Below, piece by piece: positions 9,139 through 17,926 of a stretch of 64,000 nucleotides of DNA. The DNA lies in the NCBI GenBank assembly GCA_963599255.1, contig CAVBWS010000001.1, positions 1 to 64,000 on the forward strand. The letters are read 5' to 3'. The stretch comes from RGIG5612 sp963599255. GTDB lineage: Bacteria > Bacillota > Clostridia > Lachnospirales > Lachnospiraceae. Numbering within the stretch: position 1 is the stretch's first letter; every line of letters begins with the position of its first letter. The position numbers and the translations under genes are program-made. The notes beneath the pieces are model-generated. The model made no database searches and had not been told where the DNA came from. It saw only the letters and a program-made list of their open reading frames with translations.

Positions 9139-9223
9139 AAATCTGCCTCCGTAGGGTTTATGTTTGTCAATAACTCTCGGAATTCCTTAGCGGCTTCGAT
9201 GTGGGTACAGCATCCGCATGAAT

Positions 9224-9252
9224 ATTTTAGTTCGTTTTATTACCTTTGTCAA
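9224..9252 (-). promoter_or_regulatory. Promoter for the radical SAM gene
   Basis: On the minus strand TTGACA (9247-9252) and TAAAAT (9224-9229) are separated by 17 bases, an almost ideal housekeeping promoter. Transcription would begin near 9217, about 80 bases before the radical SAM start codon. The rest of the 299-base divergent gap (9139-9437) holds nothing else clear. Confidence 0.7.
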
Positions 9253-9437
9253 GAGAGTGTCTTGACACCTCCTGAATTCCATGCTATGTTTCATTAGAGT
9301 CAAAAGAATTCCAGGTTCTATGTGAACTTTGTTTTATCAAACAATTAGCTGCGTTTTTGCATCTAATATTAATATCAAACTAACAAAGTTTCCGTAAAAT
9401 TGAAAGTGGTGGAACACATGAAAAGGAGGTAATTACA

Positions 9438-10541
9438 TTGGCAAAGATTATCAAACGAATCTTGTTAGGCATATTAGGATTGCTTATTCTTGTTGTCATT
9501 GTTTTCGGTATCATCTATTTCACCCGTATAAAAACGATCGCATCACTTCAGAAGATCACTTCTTATGACGAATATAACGTCTATAGTATGACTGTTTCCT
9601 ACGACTATGATTTAGATGGTTTAATTGCCTCAGGCATCAATGACAATCAGTCCCTTGTTGATGCCATCGTGAGCAAGAGCTTTCCGCTGCTTCCTATTTC
9701 TATGGAGGCTCCCGACTTCGGATGCAGTGCATTTACACTTACTGCCGAGGATGGAGAAGTTATGATGGGAAGAAATTATGATTTCAAATATGATTCATCT
9801 GCCCTCATCGTATATTGCTCGCCAAAGAATGGATATAAATCCGTTGCCTGTGCCGCGTTGGACAATGTCTCAGCAAATCAGGCAGAAAAGAGCCTTAACA
9901 GCAAATTAGCCTGCCTGACAGCTCCGTTTATATGTTTAGACGGCATGAATGAAAAGGGCGTATCTATCGCTGTACTTACACTGGACAGTGAGCCTACCTA
10001 TCAGCAGACCGGTAAGCCAACCCTTCCTACATCCATACTCATCCGGTTGGTGTTGGACAGAGCTGCCACTACACAGGAAGCGATAGATCTGATCTCTCAA
10101 TATGACATGTTTGCCACCAGCGGTCGTGATTATCACTTCTATATCACAGATGCCTCGGGTGACGGACGCGTTATAGAATACGACTGCGACAGTGAAACCC
10201 GTGAACTCACAGTAACGCCTTCAGAGGCTGTAACAAATTTCTATATCATGTATAAAGATAAAGTTCTGCCTAATCAGAAGAACGGCAACTATGGTCACGG
10301 TCGCGAGCGCTATGATGCAATTCTGTCTGTTTTCGCTGAGGATGAAGGAAATTATAGTAAAGAAACTGCCTGGAAGGCACTCAAGGCTGCTGCGCAGGAT
10401 CCAAATCCAGAGGATGTGACCAGCAACACTCAGTGGTCTATCGTGTTCAATAATACAGATCTGACATTTGAAATGTCTCTTCGCCGGGACTGGAGTACCA
10501 TTGTCTCCTATTCTCTGGCAGAAAACACAGTAAATAAATAA
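9438..10541 (+). CDS. Membrane-anchored Ntn-hydrolase (linear amide C-N hydrolase, C45/choloylglycine-like)
   Basis: A 367-residue protein with one N-terminal membrane anchor (about residues 8-30, rich in Leu/Ile/Val) and an outward catalytic domain. The segment FGCSAFTL near residue 95 looks like the autocatalytic cleavage site of linear-amide hydrolases of the choloylglycine hydrolase/acid-ceramidase superfamily, with Cys as nucleophile; GRNYDF follows, matching the family's conserved N-terminal strand, and NEKGVSIA is the usual next motif. Substrates in this family include bile acid conjugates, N-acyl amides and penicillin V; which applies here cannot be told. The start is a TTG with a perfect AAAGGAGG site upstream. 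A strong terminator follows. Family call good, substrate unknown. Confidence 0.8.
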   Translation: MAKIIKRILLGILGLLILVVIVFGIIYFTRIKTIASLQKITSYDEYNVYSMTVSYDYDLDGLIASGINDNQSLVDAIVSKSFPLLPISMEAPDFGCSAFTLTAEDGEVMMGRNYDFKYDSSALIVYCSPKNGYKSVACAALDNVSANQAEKSLNSKLACLTAPFICLDGMNEKGVSIAVLTLDSEPTYQQTGKPTLPTSILIRLVLDRAATTQEAIDLISQYDMFATSGRDYHFYITDASGDGRVIEYDCDSETRELTVTPSEAVTNFYIMYKDKVLPNQKNGNYGHGRERYDAILSVFAEDEGNYSKETAWKALKAAAQDPNPEDVTSNTQWSIVFNNTDLTFEMSLRRDWSTIVSYSLAENTVNK

Positions 10542-10560
10542 TGCTGAATAGCTGATTAAA

Positions 10561-10591
10561 AAAAGAGTTTCCTTTGTGGAAACTCTTTTTT
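10561..10591. terminator. Bidirectional intrinsic terminator
   Basis: A 12-base perfect stem (10561-10572 with 10578-10589) runs from an A-run to a T-run, so it can terminate both the plus-strand hydrolase gene ending at 10541 and the minus-strand dehydrogenase gene ending at 10628. Confidence 0.9.
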
Positions 10592-10627
10592 AATCTTCGT
10601 CGCATATACCTGCGAGTATAGTTTATT

Positions 10628-11680
10628 CTACCAGCAAATAAGACCGCCTGTGATTTCTTTGCTTGGATGTGGGAATACATATTTGTCATATGCTTCTGGA
10701 ATCTGCTCGTATGTGAACTCGTGGCTGATAAGCGGAGTAACATTCAGTCTGCCGTACTTGATCATGTTCAGGTAAACCTTGATATCCTCATCTGATGTCC
10801 AAACGTCACAGTTCTTGTATGGATTTAACTTAGCACCCATTACTGGTGGCCATGTACCTGTGATCAACAGATCTGCTCTCTTAAGCTTATATGGCTTAGA
10901 GTTAACATATGTACCAATGAGGCTGGCACCCTTCTGCATGATAGGATCGTCGATTGGCGGAAGAGCCTCGCCGTGAGCCTGTGAGATCATGATTACGCGG
11001 CCTCTTTCTGATACCAGGTTGCAAGCCTGAAGAAGAGCTGCTCTGTTGCCCGTAGCTTCGAAGATTACAGGAACGCCGCCTTCAAGTAAACCTAATTCAG
11101 CAAGAAGTTTCTCAAGACCTTCCGGATCTGTCTTAGTATTTACTACATAATCAACGCCCATTTCCTTAGAAGCATTGAGCTTCTCATCATGATGGCCTGT
11201 AAGAATAACAGGACATGCACCTGCGATCTTAGCTAACTGAGCTGTAACAGCACCAACGAAGCCTTCGCCCATAACGATACACGCCTCGCCCATCTGAAGC
11301 TGTGAACGACGGAGCGCATACATACCTGTATGTCCCAGGTTCCAGAATGCTGCCTGCTTGAGGTCAACACCTTCCGGGCACAGTGTGCAGTTTAATTCTG
11401 ATGTGATGATATACTGAGCGTGCTCGATTGTTGATACTACATGATCTCCAACCTTAAATTCATCAACGCCTTCACCAACTTCGATGATCTCACCAGCCAT
11501 AGCATAGCCGATATTTGTTGGCAGAGGAACGATTGCCTCATGAAGCAGTCCACACTCTGTTCCCGGGCTCATTGCGCTGTATTTAGCCTTGATGAGTACC
11601 TCGCCCGGACCCGGATGTCCGATTTCTTTTTCTGCTAACACAACCTTACCCGGATGTGCTTCTGAATAAATTGTTTTCAT
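10628..11680 (-). CDS. Zinc-type MDR alcohol/sugar dehydrogenase family protein
   Basis: Medium-chain dehydrogenase/reductase, NAD(P)-dependent, 350 residues. The N-terminal GroES-like domain includes SPGTECGLL and GDHVVSTIEHAQYI; the Rossmann domain has GEGFVGAVTAQLAKIAGA, the nucleotide-binding glycine motif, and a later FEATG. The classical structural-zinc four-cysteine lobe is not evident, so it resembles the zinc-binding dehydrogenase subgroup related to threonine/sorbitol dehydrogenases and bacteriochlorophyllide-type MDRs. Start chosen at 11680 where AAGGAG sits upstream; a longer frame to 11764 lacks a site and would cross the leader hairpin (11707-11726). Substrate unknown. It stands alone between a terminator and the MscS gene. 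Confidence 0.8.
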   Translation of the reverse strand: MKTIYSEAHPGKVVLAEKEIGHPGPGEVLIKAKYSAMSPGTECGLLHEAIVPLPTNIGYAMAGEIIEVGEGVDEFKVGDHVVSTIEHAQYIITSELNCTLCPEGVDLKQAAFWNLGHTGMYALRRSQLQMGEACIVMGEGFVGAVTAQLAKIAGACPVILTGHHDEKLNASKEMGVDYVVNTKTDPEGLEKLLAELGLLEGGVPVIFEATGNRAALLQACNLVSERGRVIMISQAHGEALPPIDDPIMQKGASLIGTYVNSKPYKLKRADLLITGTWPPVMGAKLNPYKNCDVWTSDEDIKVYLNMIKYGRLNVTPLISHEFTYEQIPEAYDKYVFPHPSKEITGGLICW

Positions 11681-11706
11681 TCTTATCCATCTCCTTAACA
11701 TTTGCA

Positions 11707-11726
11707 AAAGTCCCGGACGGGACTTT
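11707..11726 (-). repeat. Leader hairpin sharing the GTCCNGRACTTTT motif
   Basis: A perfect 9-base inverted repeat (AAAGTCCCG, two-base centre, CGGGACTTT) lies 26 bases upstream of the dehydrogenase start on its leader. On the minus strand it contains GTCCGGGACTTTT, which resembles short motifs at 16112-16127, 20963-20976 and 27851-27864. It could act as an attenuator, or be the remains of the same dispersed repeat. Confidence 0.55.
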
Positions 11727-11831
11727 GATATTAGTCTTAAAGGGGAGTCTATCGCAGACCACACCTTTGTGACATTTTACCATTATTTGACATCGAAAAA
11801 CAACGTTTAATGTCAAATTTGTTCTATTTGC

Positions 11832-12752
11832 TTATTTTTCTGATGTCTCACAGTCTATTTTTGACATATTTATCATTTTTTCAGAACTTTCCGCGGACAG
11901 GATAACATTCATATGATCGTACGGCATCTTGATTCCCGCCTGATTCAGTCGTTCCTGGATAACCTTAATTGCTGCTCTTCGCATATCATACTTGCGTCTC
12001 GGTGAAGAGAAGCATCTTATCTTATAAATGACTGCGGATTTATCAAATGCATTCGTTCCCTTGTATATGCACTCATCGATACCATCAATCGCATCTATCT
12101 GCTCGCAAATAGAGCCAAGTAACGCATGAACCTCAGCTACATCCTCATCATAAGACAGACCCAGGTCTATATCCCACATGTTAGAAACCCTGGTAGCCTC
12201 AGAAAAGTTTCTGTTGGATATGGTTACGATATTCCCGGTATCCGTATCCTGTACCCGGGTGGAGCGAAGGCCCATTTTCTGAACTTCACCTTCAATATTG
12301 TTATATTTAATTACATCTCCAACACTAAAGTAATGGTCTGACAATATATACAGTCCGCATATCACATCCTTGATAGCATCCTGCAGTGCAAGACCGACTA
12401 CAGCCGTTACTATACCTACGCTGGCTACAAGGGATGTAACATTAAATCCGTTGCTCTGAAGTACGCCTATAATCATACCCAATATGATCAGTGCCTTGAA
12501 TATACTCGTAAGCACATGGGTTATGGTCTTTCTCTGGGATGCATGCTTGGCGTTGAGATCATTTGCTATAACCTTCTTCTCATACAACTTCGACAGCTTC
12601 GCAAGCGCCACCCACATGCCTATCGCTACTGCTATTATTATGAGCGTTATAACAAATTGAGACGACGTGATATAATCTCCGAACGTCTCCTTGGTGCCAT
12701 TCTTAGTGGTCAGCGTTTCTATCAGTGAATTTCCAATATTTGTTAGATCCAT
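11832..12752 (-). CDS. Small-conductance mechanosensitive channel (MscS family)
   Basis: Forms a homoheptameric pore that opens under membrane tension to release solutes in hypo-osmotic shock. The N-terminal region has membrane spans at about residues 28-50 and 78-100, then the conserved pore-lining TM3 segment (SLVASVGIVTAVVGLALQDA) and the beta domain with VGDVIKYNNIEGEVQKMGLRST. Length (306 residues) is close to standard MscS. The ATG at 12752 has GAGGAA 8 bases upstream; a GTG two codons earlier is possible but too close to that site. Monocistronic, divergent from the DUF362 gene. Confidence 0.93.
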   Translation of the reverse strand: MDLTNIGNSLIETLTTKNGTKETFGDYITSSQFVITLIIIAVAIGMWVALAKLSKLYEKKVIANDLNAKHASQRKTITHVLTSIFKALIILGMIIGVLQSNGFNVTSLVASVGIVTAVVGLALQDAIKDVICGLYILSDHYFSVGDVIKYNNIEGEVQKMGLRSTRVQDTDTGNIVTISNRNFSEATRVSNMWDIDLGLSYDEDVAEVHALLGSICEQIDAIDGIDECIYKGTNAFDKSAVIYKIRCFSSPRRKYDMRRAAIKVIQERLNQAGIKMPYDHMNVILSAESSEKMINMSKIDCETSEK

Positions 12753-12947
12753 ATTCACATTTCCTCATAAAACATTTGTGATGAACCCCCATTACTATAG
12801 ACGGTTACTCTTCCCTAATGACAACATTGATTTGTGCCGTGACGACGCAGCTGCTAAAGTTTTCCTGCTGCATTTGTAACATTATGATATAATCGCCGGG
12901 TGATTTCAAGTTTTTCTCACATTTCAGCATTTGCAATAAGGATTTAT

Positions 12948-14402
12948 ATGAACAGAAACGAAATATATCGCATATACGGAACAAATTATAAAGAAATGAC
13001 TGTTAAGCTGCTCACAGAATGCAACTTGCGTGCTCAGATCATAAGCAAATATCGTCATACGCCGCCAGCTTCGTCTGCAGACCTGGCGGCAACCGACTCA
13101 CATTCTTACACATACAATATTCATAAAACATATTCTGATGGAGACTCACAGAATTCTGCAAACCCTGATATATGCAACATTCCGGGCACACATTTTGACA
13201 ACATCTCTCAGGATTTGGCAAACCCTGAGAGCATTGACTTCAGCGATATCAGGATCGGGATCAAGCCTAACCTGGTAAGTCCCACACCTGCCGACTTCGG
13301 AGCAACCACCCATCCCGAGATTGTCGCAGGAATAATCGAATATCTGAAGGCGCAAGGATTTACCAATATAACTATCCTTGAAGGCTCATGGGTGGGCGAT
13401 AAAACCTCTGAAGCATTTGAATATTGCGGATACAATGATCTGGCTCGTCAATATGATGTTGAACTATTTGATACGCAGAAGGACTCTTCATTTGCGGCAG
13501 ACTGCGGCGGATTGGAACTTAACATTTGCAGCAAGCTTAAGGATATAGATTATCTTATCAATGTTCCTGTTCTCAAGGGACATTGTCAGACTCGTATAAC
13601 CTGCGCACTTAAAAATATGAAGGGGCTGATCCCTAACTCTGAGAAGAGACATTTTCATTCTATGGGACTTCACAAGCCCATCGCGCACCTAAACACATAT
13701 ATACATCAGGATTTCATCGTTATTGACCATATCTGCGGTGACCCGGACATTGAAGATGGCGGCAATCCCCTCATAAGAAACTGCATCATGGCCTCTGTGG
13801 ATCCGGTGCTTACAGATTCATACGTCTGCCGCATTTTGGGCTACAAAGTTGAAGATGTCAGCTACATCCTTCTTGCCTCCGAATTAGGTGTTGGCTCATC
13901 AGACCTAGATTCATTGCAAATGATAACCCTCCCCGGAGGAGAAGACTCTGCAAAATACGAAGAAACAGAAAAAAAACCTACTGATTTTAATGAAAATTCC
14001 GACGCACATCGCATAGTATCACTAAACTATGCCGTTGAAGAAGTAGACTCCTGCAGTGCATGCTACAGCTATCTTATGTCTGCACTGGACAGATTAAGAT
14101 CCGAGGGAAAGCTCAGCTATCTTACCGACACACTGAATATAAGATTTTGTATAGGTCAGGGATATCGTAAGTCAGATACTTCAGCGGATCATACACATGG
14201 CAACCATACGCATCACTCTTCAGACGCGCCGCAGAATACATCTTCACATGCTCACCATCCCGAGGGATGCAGCAAGGATTACATTAACTACATAGGAATA
14301 GGTGCCTGCACACATTCCTTTGAAAAAAACATCCCCGGATGCCCGCCATCCGAGGATACTATATATGAGTATTTAGTTAAGCTGCTAATACCGGCACTTT
14401 AG
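12948..14402 (+). CDS. DUF362 domain-containing protein with inserted low-complexity segments
   Basis: The core, roughly residues 95-330, fits DUF362: IGIKPNLVSPTPADFGATTHPEIV near the start, LEGSWVGDKT, and NVPVLKGHCQTRITCALKNMKG, the family's most recognisable region. DUF362 proteins are widespread in anaerobes and often linked with iron-sulfur proteins, but no reaction is firmly assigned. Unusual here are a polar N-terminal insertion before the core (about residues 40-90) and a histidine-rich stretch near residues 410-435 (HTHGNHTHH, SSHAHHPEG) that could bind metal. C-terminal cysteines include CSACYSY. Start placed at 12948 with AAGGAT upstream; a GTG frame from 12900 lacks a ribosome site. 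It converges on the aminopeptidase gene across a structured repeat. Confidence 0.8.
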   Translation: MNRNEIYRIYGTNYKEMTVKLLTECNLRAQIISKYRHTPPASSADLAATDSHSYTYNIHKTYSDGDSQNSANPDICNIPGTHFDNISQDLANPESIDFSDIRIGIKPNLVSPTPADFGATTHPEIVAGIIEYLKAQGFTNITILEGSWVGDKTSEAFEYCGYNDLARQYDVELFDTQKDSSFAADCGGLELNICSKLKDIDYLINVPVLKGHCQTRITCALKNMKGLIPNSEKRHFHSMGLHKPIAHLNTYIHQDFIVIDHICGDPDIEDGGNPLIRNCIMASVDPVLTDSYVCRILGYKVEDVSYILLASELGVGSSDLDSLQMITLPGGEDSAKYEETEKKPTDFNENSDAHRIVSLNYAVEEVDSCSACYSYLMSALDRLRSEGKLSYLTDTLNIRFCIGQGYRKSDTSADHTHGNHTHHSSDAPQNTSSHAHHPEGCSKDYINYIGIGACTHSFEKNIPGCPPSEDTIYEYLVKLLIPAL

Positions 14403-14427
14403 ATAGACTCTGCAAAAGTACTAAACG

Positions 14428-14503
14428 TGCCAGGACGGCGCAGCAACTGTTAGAAAACTATCAGCGAAGGCATTTTCGAACAGTTGCTCTATATCACCTG
14501 GCA
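14428..14503. repeat. Structured dispersed repeat, copy A
   Basis: Outer arms TGCCAGG (14428-14434) and CCTGGCA (14497-14503), inner arms AGCAACTGTT (14442-14451) and AACAGTTGCT (14479-14488), and a loop containing ATCAGCGAAGGC. The core matches copies B (17804-17895) and C (30714-30824). It lies between two convergent genes and overlaps the last codons and stop of the aminopeptidase gene. Confidence 0.75.
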
Positions 14504-15901
14504 TCCGTCAGCGCCGTCTATAATTATCTCAGACTCATAGAATGTCTCAAATGCTCTTACTGCATATTCGCTGTCCCTGGCCCCTGCAGTTTCATACGAG
14601 CTGTGCATCGCCAGCTGTGGCAAGCCTATATCTACAGCGTGGATGCTGACCTGGGTATTGGACAGATTGCCCAGAGTTGAGCCGCCTGCCACATTGCTTT
14701 TGTTTGCAAATGATTGATACGGCACAGCTGCTTTCCGGCAGATACTCTTAAATACACTTCTTGAAAATGCATCTGTTACATACTTCTGTGCTGCATTTTC
14801 CTTAATAACGATACCATGGTTTAAGAGCGGTCTGTTGCACTCATCTGTTTTCTCCGGATGGTTAGGATGCAGTGCATGTGCATTATCTGCACTTATCATA
14901 AACGATCTGGCCAGTGCCGTATGATAATCTTCCTGTGACAGCCCTAGACTTGCGATAATACGCTTTAGGGTATCTGCCAAAAATGTAGACAGCGCACCTT
15001 GCTTAGTGCCTGATCCGACTTCTTCGTTATCAAAGCATGCATATACATTTATGCCCTGCATTTCTGCATTTAAGTCACCGCAATTATTTTCCTGCGGCAG
15101 TTTGTTTTCCGAATCAGATTGCTCAATCGCCACAGCTCCATCTGGCTGAGCACATCCATTTGCCGCAATAAATGCCTTAAGTGATGTAAAGGCACACTGA
15201 AGGTCGTCCAGCTTAGGCGAAGATATGAATTCATCTGCCGCTCCCCATATAATACCCTGTTGGTGATTAACGAGGAAGAGATTCCTTCCCATTATATCCT
15301 CAGCGTCAGCTCCCGCCGTGTGGGCTATCATTGCATCAAAATCTCCCTTGGTCATGTCTCCGGCAGTGAACATAGGACACAGATCCACCTGCCTGTTAAA
15401 TTCCATACCCTTATTAACATCCCTGTTAAAATGTATACACTGGCTGGGAATGATCAGAATGTCCTTATCAATATTTACAAGGCGGCTCTCAATACCGTTT
15501 TCCGTTTTAACCATCACACGGCCGGCGATTCCCAGCGGTCTGTCCAGCCAGGTATAGTCTATCATCCCGCCATATGCCTCAACATTGAGTCTTATATAAT
15601 TCTCCGGTCCGTTGAGTTCTGCCACATCCTTAACAGCAAATGTAGGCGAATCAGAATGAGACGCTATAATCTTAAAATACGTTCTCCGGATCCCTACGGG
15701 AATCGCAAATGCGATTATGCTTGAATTGTTTCTCTTAACATAATATTTGCCGCCATTATGCACATTCCAGCTCTCACCTTCTTTAAGCTGCTTAAATCCC
15801 GCCTGCTCTAAATATTCTGCTGCAGTTTTTACCGTATGATACATGCTGGCAGATTTTCTGATAAATTCCAGCAATTCACTGTTAATTGTCATTTCTTTCA
15901 T
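14489..15901 (-). CDS. M18-family aminopeptidase
   Basis: Zinc metallo-aminopeptidase of family M18 (aspartyl-aminopeptidase/aminopeptidase I type), a cytoplasmic dodecamer that trims N-terminal residues, often acidic ones. Metal and catalytic motifs visible: SHSDSPTF (about residue 80), LDDLQCAFTSLKAF, CFDNEEVGSGTKQGA and SADNAHALHPNHPEK, then the late SIHAVDIGLPQLAMHSSYE. Length 470 is typical. A short insertion around residues 255-280 is polar and variable. The start could be Met1 or Met4; neither has a strong ribosome binding site. The last codons and stop fall inside dispersed repeat copy A, suggesting the repeat inserted at, or grew from, the gene's end. Confidence 0.94.
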   Translation of the reverse strand: MKEMTINSELLEFIRKSASMYHTVKTAAEYLEQAGFKQLKEGESWNVHNGGKYYVKRNNSSIIAFAIPVGIRRTYFKIIASHSDSPTFAVKDVAELNGPENYIRLNVEAYGGMIDYTWLDRPLGIAGRVMVKTENGIESRLVNIDKDILIIPSQCIHFNRDVNKGMEFNRQVDLCPMFTAGDMTKGDFDAMIAHTAGADAEDIMGRNLFLVNHQQGIIWGAADEFISSPKLDDLQCAFTSLKAFIAANGCAQPDGAVAIEQSDSENKLPQENNCGDLNAEMQGINVYACFDNEEVGSGTKQGALSTFLADTLKRIIASLGLSQEDYHTALARSFMISADNAHALHPNHPEKTDECNRPLLNHGIVIKENAAQKYVTDAFSRSVFKSICRKAAVPYQSFANKSNVAGGSTLGNLSNTQVSIHAVDIGLPQLAMHSSYETAGARDSEYAVRAFETFYESEIIIDGADGCQVI

Positions 15902-16097
15902 CTCTATCTCTACTCATCCTAACTTTTAGTATAACAGCTTTATCTTAACTACACCTATCACTTGCCTATTTCACCAAGAGTATACCCATGGTGGTTATAT
16001 ATTATAACTCATTGTAATTATTTCCTGTCCGTGTGGTCATGTTCCCTGCTATACAATTCCTATTTGCATATGCGGACATCTCTCCGAATAAATACCA

Positions 16098-16877
16098 TCA
16101 GCTGCGCAGCCGCTGTCCGGAACTTTTTGAATAGATCATCACCAGGCCAACGACTCCGCCTGCCACCATCGCAATGCTGATCCACTGCGACGTGGAGAGT
16201 CCTGCTGCAATTCCTCTGATGCTGTCATATCTGTAAAATTCCAGGATAAACCTAGCTATGCCGTACAATATACAATACAGGCATGTTGTCAGATATCTGG
16301 ATTTTGTTTTAGCAGATACTGATATCAGAATCAAGAAAATAATTATATCTGCACCGGCCTCGAACAGCTGTACAGGAAGTAACCTGACTCCCGGCGGCGC
16401 ACCGCCTACTGCCTGCGTATATATTACTCCTATTATGCTGTCTGTAGGTCTGCCATAACAGCATCCTGCGCAAAAGCACCCGATCCTGCCAAATGCATGT
16501 CCCAGCGGTACGATCGGAACCACCACATCCAGATAATTTCTGATATCATCCCCGGCAATAGCACTGCCCAGAAACGCCCCCAGTGTACCGCCAATCAAGG
16601 CTCCATAAAATACTATGCCGGTCATAGCATTCCAATTGCCCTCTTTAATCAGTGCAATTATCTCCGTCGGGGTATACGTAACCAGGACATAAAGCAAGCC
16701 TCCGCCCAGGATTGCACATCCAAGAGCGCAGGCCAAAATTATAATCAGATTCTCACCAATCAATCCCACACGGCGGGCACGTATATATGCAATAGTGCTT
16801 CCGCCGATAAATCCTATAGCCATCATAAGCCCATACATTGGGATATTCAGGCCAAATACATCAATAAAAGGCAACAT
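16098..16877 (-). CDS. lgt: Prolipoprotein diacylglyceryl transferase
   Basis: Transfers diacylglycerol from phosphatidylglycerol to the lipobox cysteine of prolipoproteins. Seven membrane spans are predictable by hydrophobicity; the family signature is HAFGRIGCFCAGCCYGRP, with the essential Arg of the Lgt GRIGN/C region, and the N-terminus PMYGLMMAIGF is typical. I prefer the ATG at 16877 over a GTG four codons earlier; either way it overlaps the upstream small membrane-protein gene by 17 bases or more, so translation is probably coupled. The last residues (SSGQRLRS) are encoded by a short repeat also found at 20951-20980, so the extreme C-terminus is probably repeat-derived rather than conserved. 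Confidence 0.93.
   Translation of the reverse strand: MLPFIDVFGLNIPMYGLMMAIGFIGGSTIAYIRARRVGLIGENLIIILACALGCAILGGGLLYVLVTYTPTEIIALIKEGNWNAMTGIVFYGALIGGTLGAFLGSAIAGDDIRNYLDVVVPIVPLGHAFGRIGCFCAGCCYGRPTDSIIGVIYTQAVGGAPPGVRLLPVQLFEAGADIIIFLILISVSAKTKSRYLTTCLYCILYGIARFILEFYRYDSIRGIAAGLSTSQWISIAMVAGGVVGLVMIYSKSSGQRLRS
16101..16130. repeat. Short dispersed motif copy at the lgt 3' end
   Basis: On the minus strand the block AAAAGTTCCGGACAGCGGCT is shared, with one change, with 20955-20976 near the end of the tryptophan T-box leader. Related shorter forms occur at 11707-11726 and 27851-27864. Its rightmost part encodes the last residues of Lgt. Confidence 0.6.
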
Positions 16878-17112
16878 TTGACATTGCACATGCTGTACAT
16901 GCAGCGCATGCTATCCATAACACAACGCACAGACCTATACCGATTATTGATAATACAAATCCTGCAGTGTTAATGCCATTTTTTTCTTCCTTAAGCGCAA
17001 TGGCTGCAAGGATCAGACCGACAATGCCGATGATCAATCCAACCCACTTAAGTGTCAGAAATGCACCAAAACAACATGAAATAATACCTAAAACAAATCC
17101 TGCTATTCCCAT
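16861..17112 (-). CDS. Small membrane protein (DUF4190-like)
   Basis: An 83-residue hydrophobic protein with two or three membrane spans; MGIAGFVLGIISCCFG and a central Gly/Ile/Val-rich span resemble the DUF4190-type small membrane proteins that are common in Firmicutes and of unknown function. The C-terminus is cysteine-rich (ACAACTACAM). It shares its N-terminal pattern with the neighbouring 175-residue protein (GIIGLVLGIIG), so the two are probably paralogues. It lies 17 bases downstream of that gene and overlaps lgt. Real coding status is supported by the paralogy and packing. Confidence 0.65.
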   Translation of the reverse strand: MGIAGFVLGIISCCFGAFLTLKWVGLIIGIVGLILAAIALKEEKNGINTAGFVLSIIGIGLCVVLWIACAACTACAMSNVAFY

Positions 17113-17129
17113 TTTTTATCACCTTAATT

Positions 17130-17657
17130 CTAGTTAGCTTCTGCTTCTGTGGTAGTTTCTGCAGCCGTGGTTGTTTCTTCTGCTGTAGTAGTTTCTGCCT
17201 CTGTAGTTTCAGCAGCACGAGCCTGCTCAATTGCAGAATCAATAATTGACTGTGCTTCCTTCACGTCTGTAACTCCTGTGAGTTCCTCTAAGAAACTTGA
17301 AACTTCCTCATCCGTTGCTGCATCGCTGATCAAGCTCTCATACTGACTCTGAAATTCCGGATCAGTCATCATCTCTGTTACAGCACTGCTTACTGCATTT
17401 AAGCCAACACAAGCCAATGTAAGGATAAGACCTACTATAACGCCTATGATAGAAACTACCAGACCTGCAACACCTGCACCCCTCTGCAGACGTTTCTTCA
17501 TCGCTATAGCTGATATAACAATACCGGCAATAGCCAATACCAAGAATACGATCATTAATACCAGTGAGGCACTTACAAAATTACTTGCCGATACAACCGG
17601 ATAAACAATACTTCCGACAAGACCAATTATACCTAATACTAAACCAATAATTCCCAT
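17130..17657 (-). CDS. DUF4190-like membrane protein with Thr/Glu-rich tail
   Basis: 175 residues. Two or three hydrophobic spans lie in residues 1-110 (GIIGLVLGIIGLVGSIVYP, then SLVLMIVFLVLAIAGIVI, then VAGLVVSIIGVIVGLILTL), followed by an acidic helical segment and a low-complexity tail of repeating TTTAEETTT units. Such Thr/Glu tails are typical of extracytoplasmic linkers in Lachnospiraceae, so the tail is probably outside. The start at 17657 has an excellent AAAAGGAGG site; a 27-residue longer frame has none. Function unknown. It heads a small cluster with its 83-residue paralogue and lgt. Confidence 0.75.
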   Translation of the reverse strand: MGIIGLVLGIIGLVGSIVYPVVSASNFVSASLVLMIVFLVLAIAGIVISAIAMKKRLQRGAGVAGLVVSIIGVIVGLILTLACVGLNAVSSAVTEMMTDPEFQSQYESLISDAATDEEVSSFLEELTGVTDVKEAQSIIDSAIEQARAAETTEAETTTAEETTTAAETTTEAEAN

Positions 17658-17803
17658 ATATAATTCCTCCTTTTCTGCGGCACAAGCATACCGCTGGTTG
17701 GGTAGGTGTATTATATATATCGTATTACATACTGTCAAGTTAGCAGCCGATTTGCATGCTGAAACGAATAATCCCTCGCCATTCTATTAAAATTGAAAAT
17801 TGC

Positions 17804-17895
17804 TCACGCACTGGGACGGCGCAGCCACTGCGAGAAATCAATCAGCGTAGGCGATTTCGAGCAGTGGCTGCTACGCCGAGGTTCACAGTGCGTGA
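17804..17895. repeat. Structured dispersed repeat, copy B
   Basis: A 92-base imperfect palindrome: outer arms TCACGCACTG (17804-17813) and CAGTGCGTGA (17886-17895), inner arms GCAGCCACTGC (17821-17831) and GCAGTGGCTGC (17861-17871), and GAAATC/GATTTC closing a loop with ATCAGCGTAGGC. The inner arms are joined by facing GA dinucleotides, which could form tandem G-A pairs in RNA. It lies just beyond the 3' end of the ATP-binding gene of the tryptophan importer. Confidence 0.8.
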
Positions 17896-17926
17896 ACATC
17901 TTCTATTTGCATGACATCGTGAATTG

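Noticed and set aside
9139..9240. Possible cysteine-rich leader peptide (SCGCCTHIEAAKEF...) ending in an ATGA overlap with the radical SAM start
   Set aside because: It would suit a peptide substrate of the radical SAM enzyme, but no start codon is available between the upstream stop and the cysteines, and the promoter would start transcription too late.
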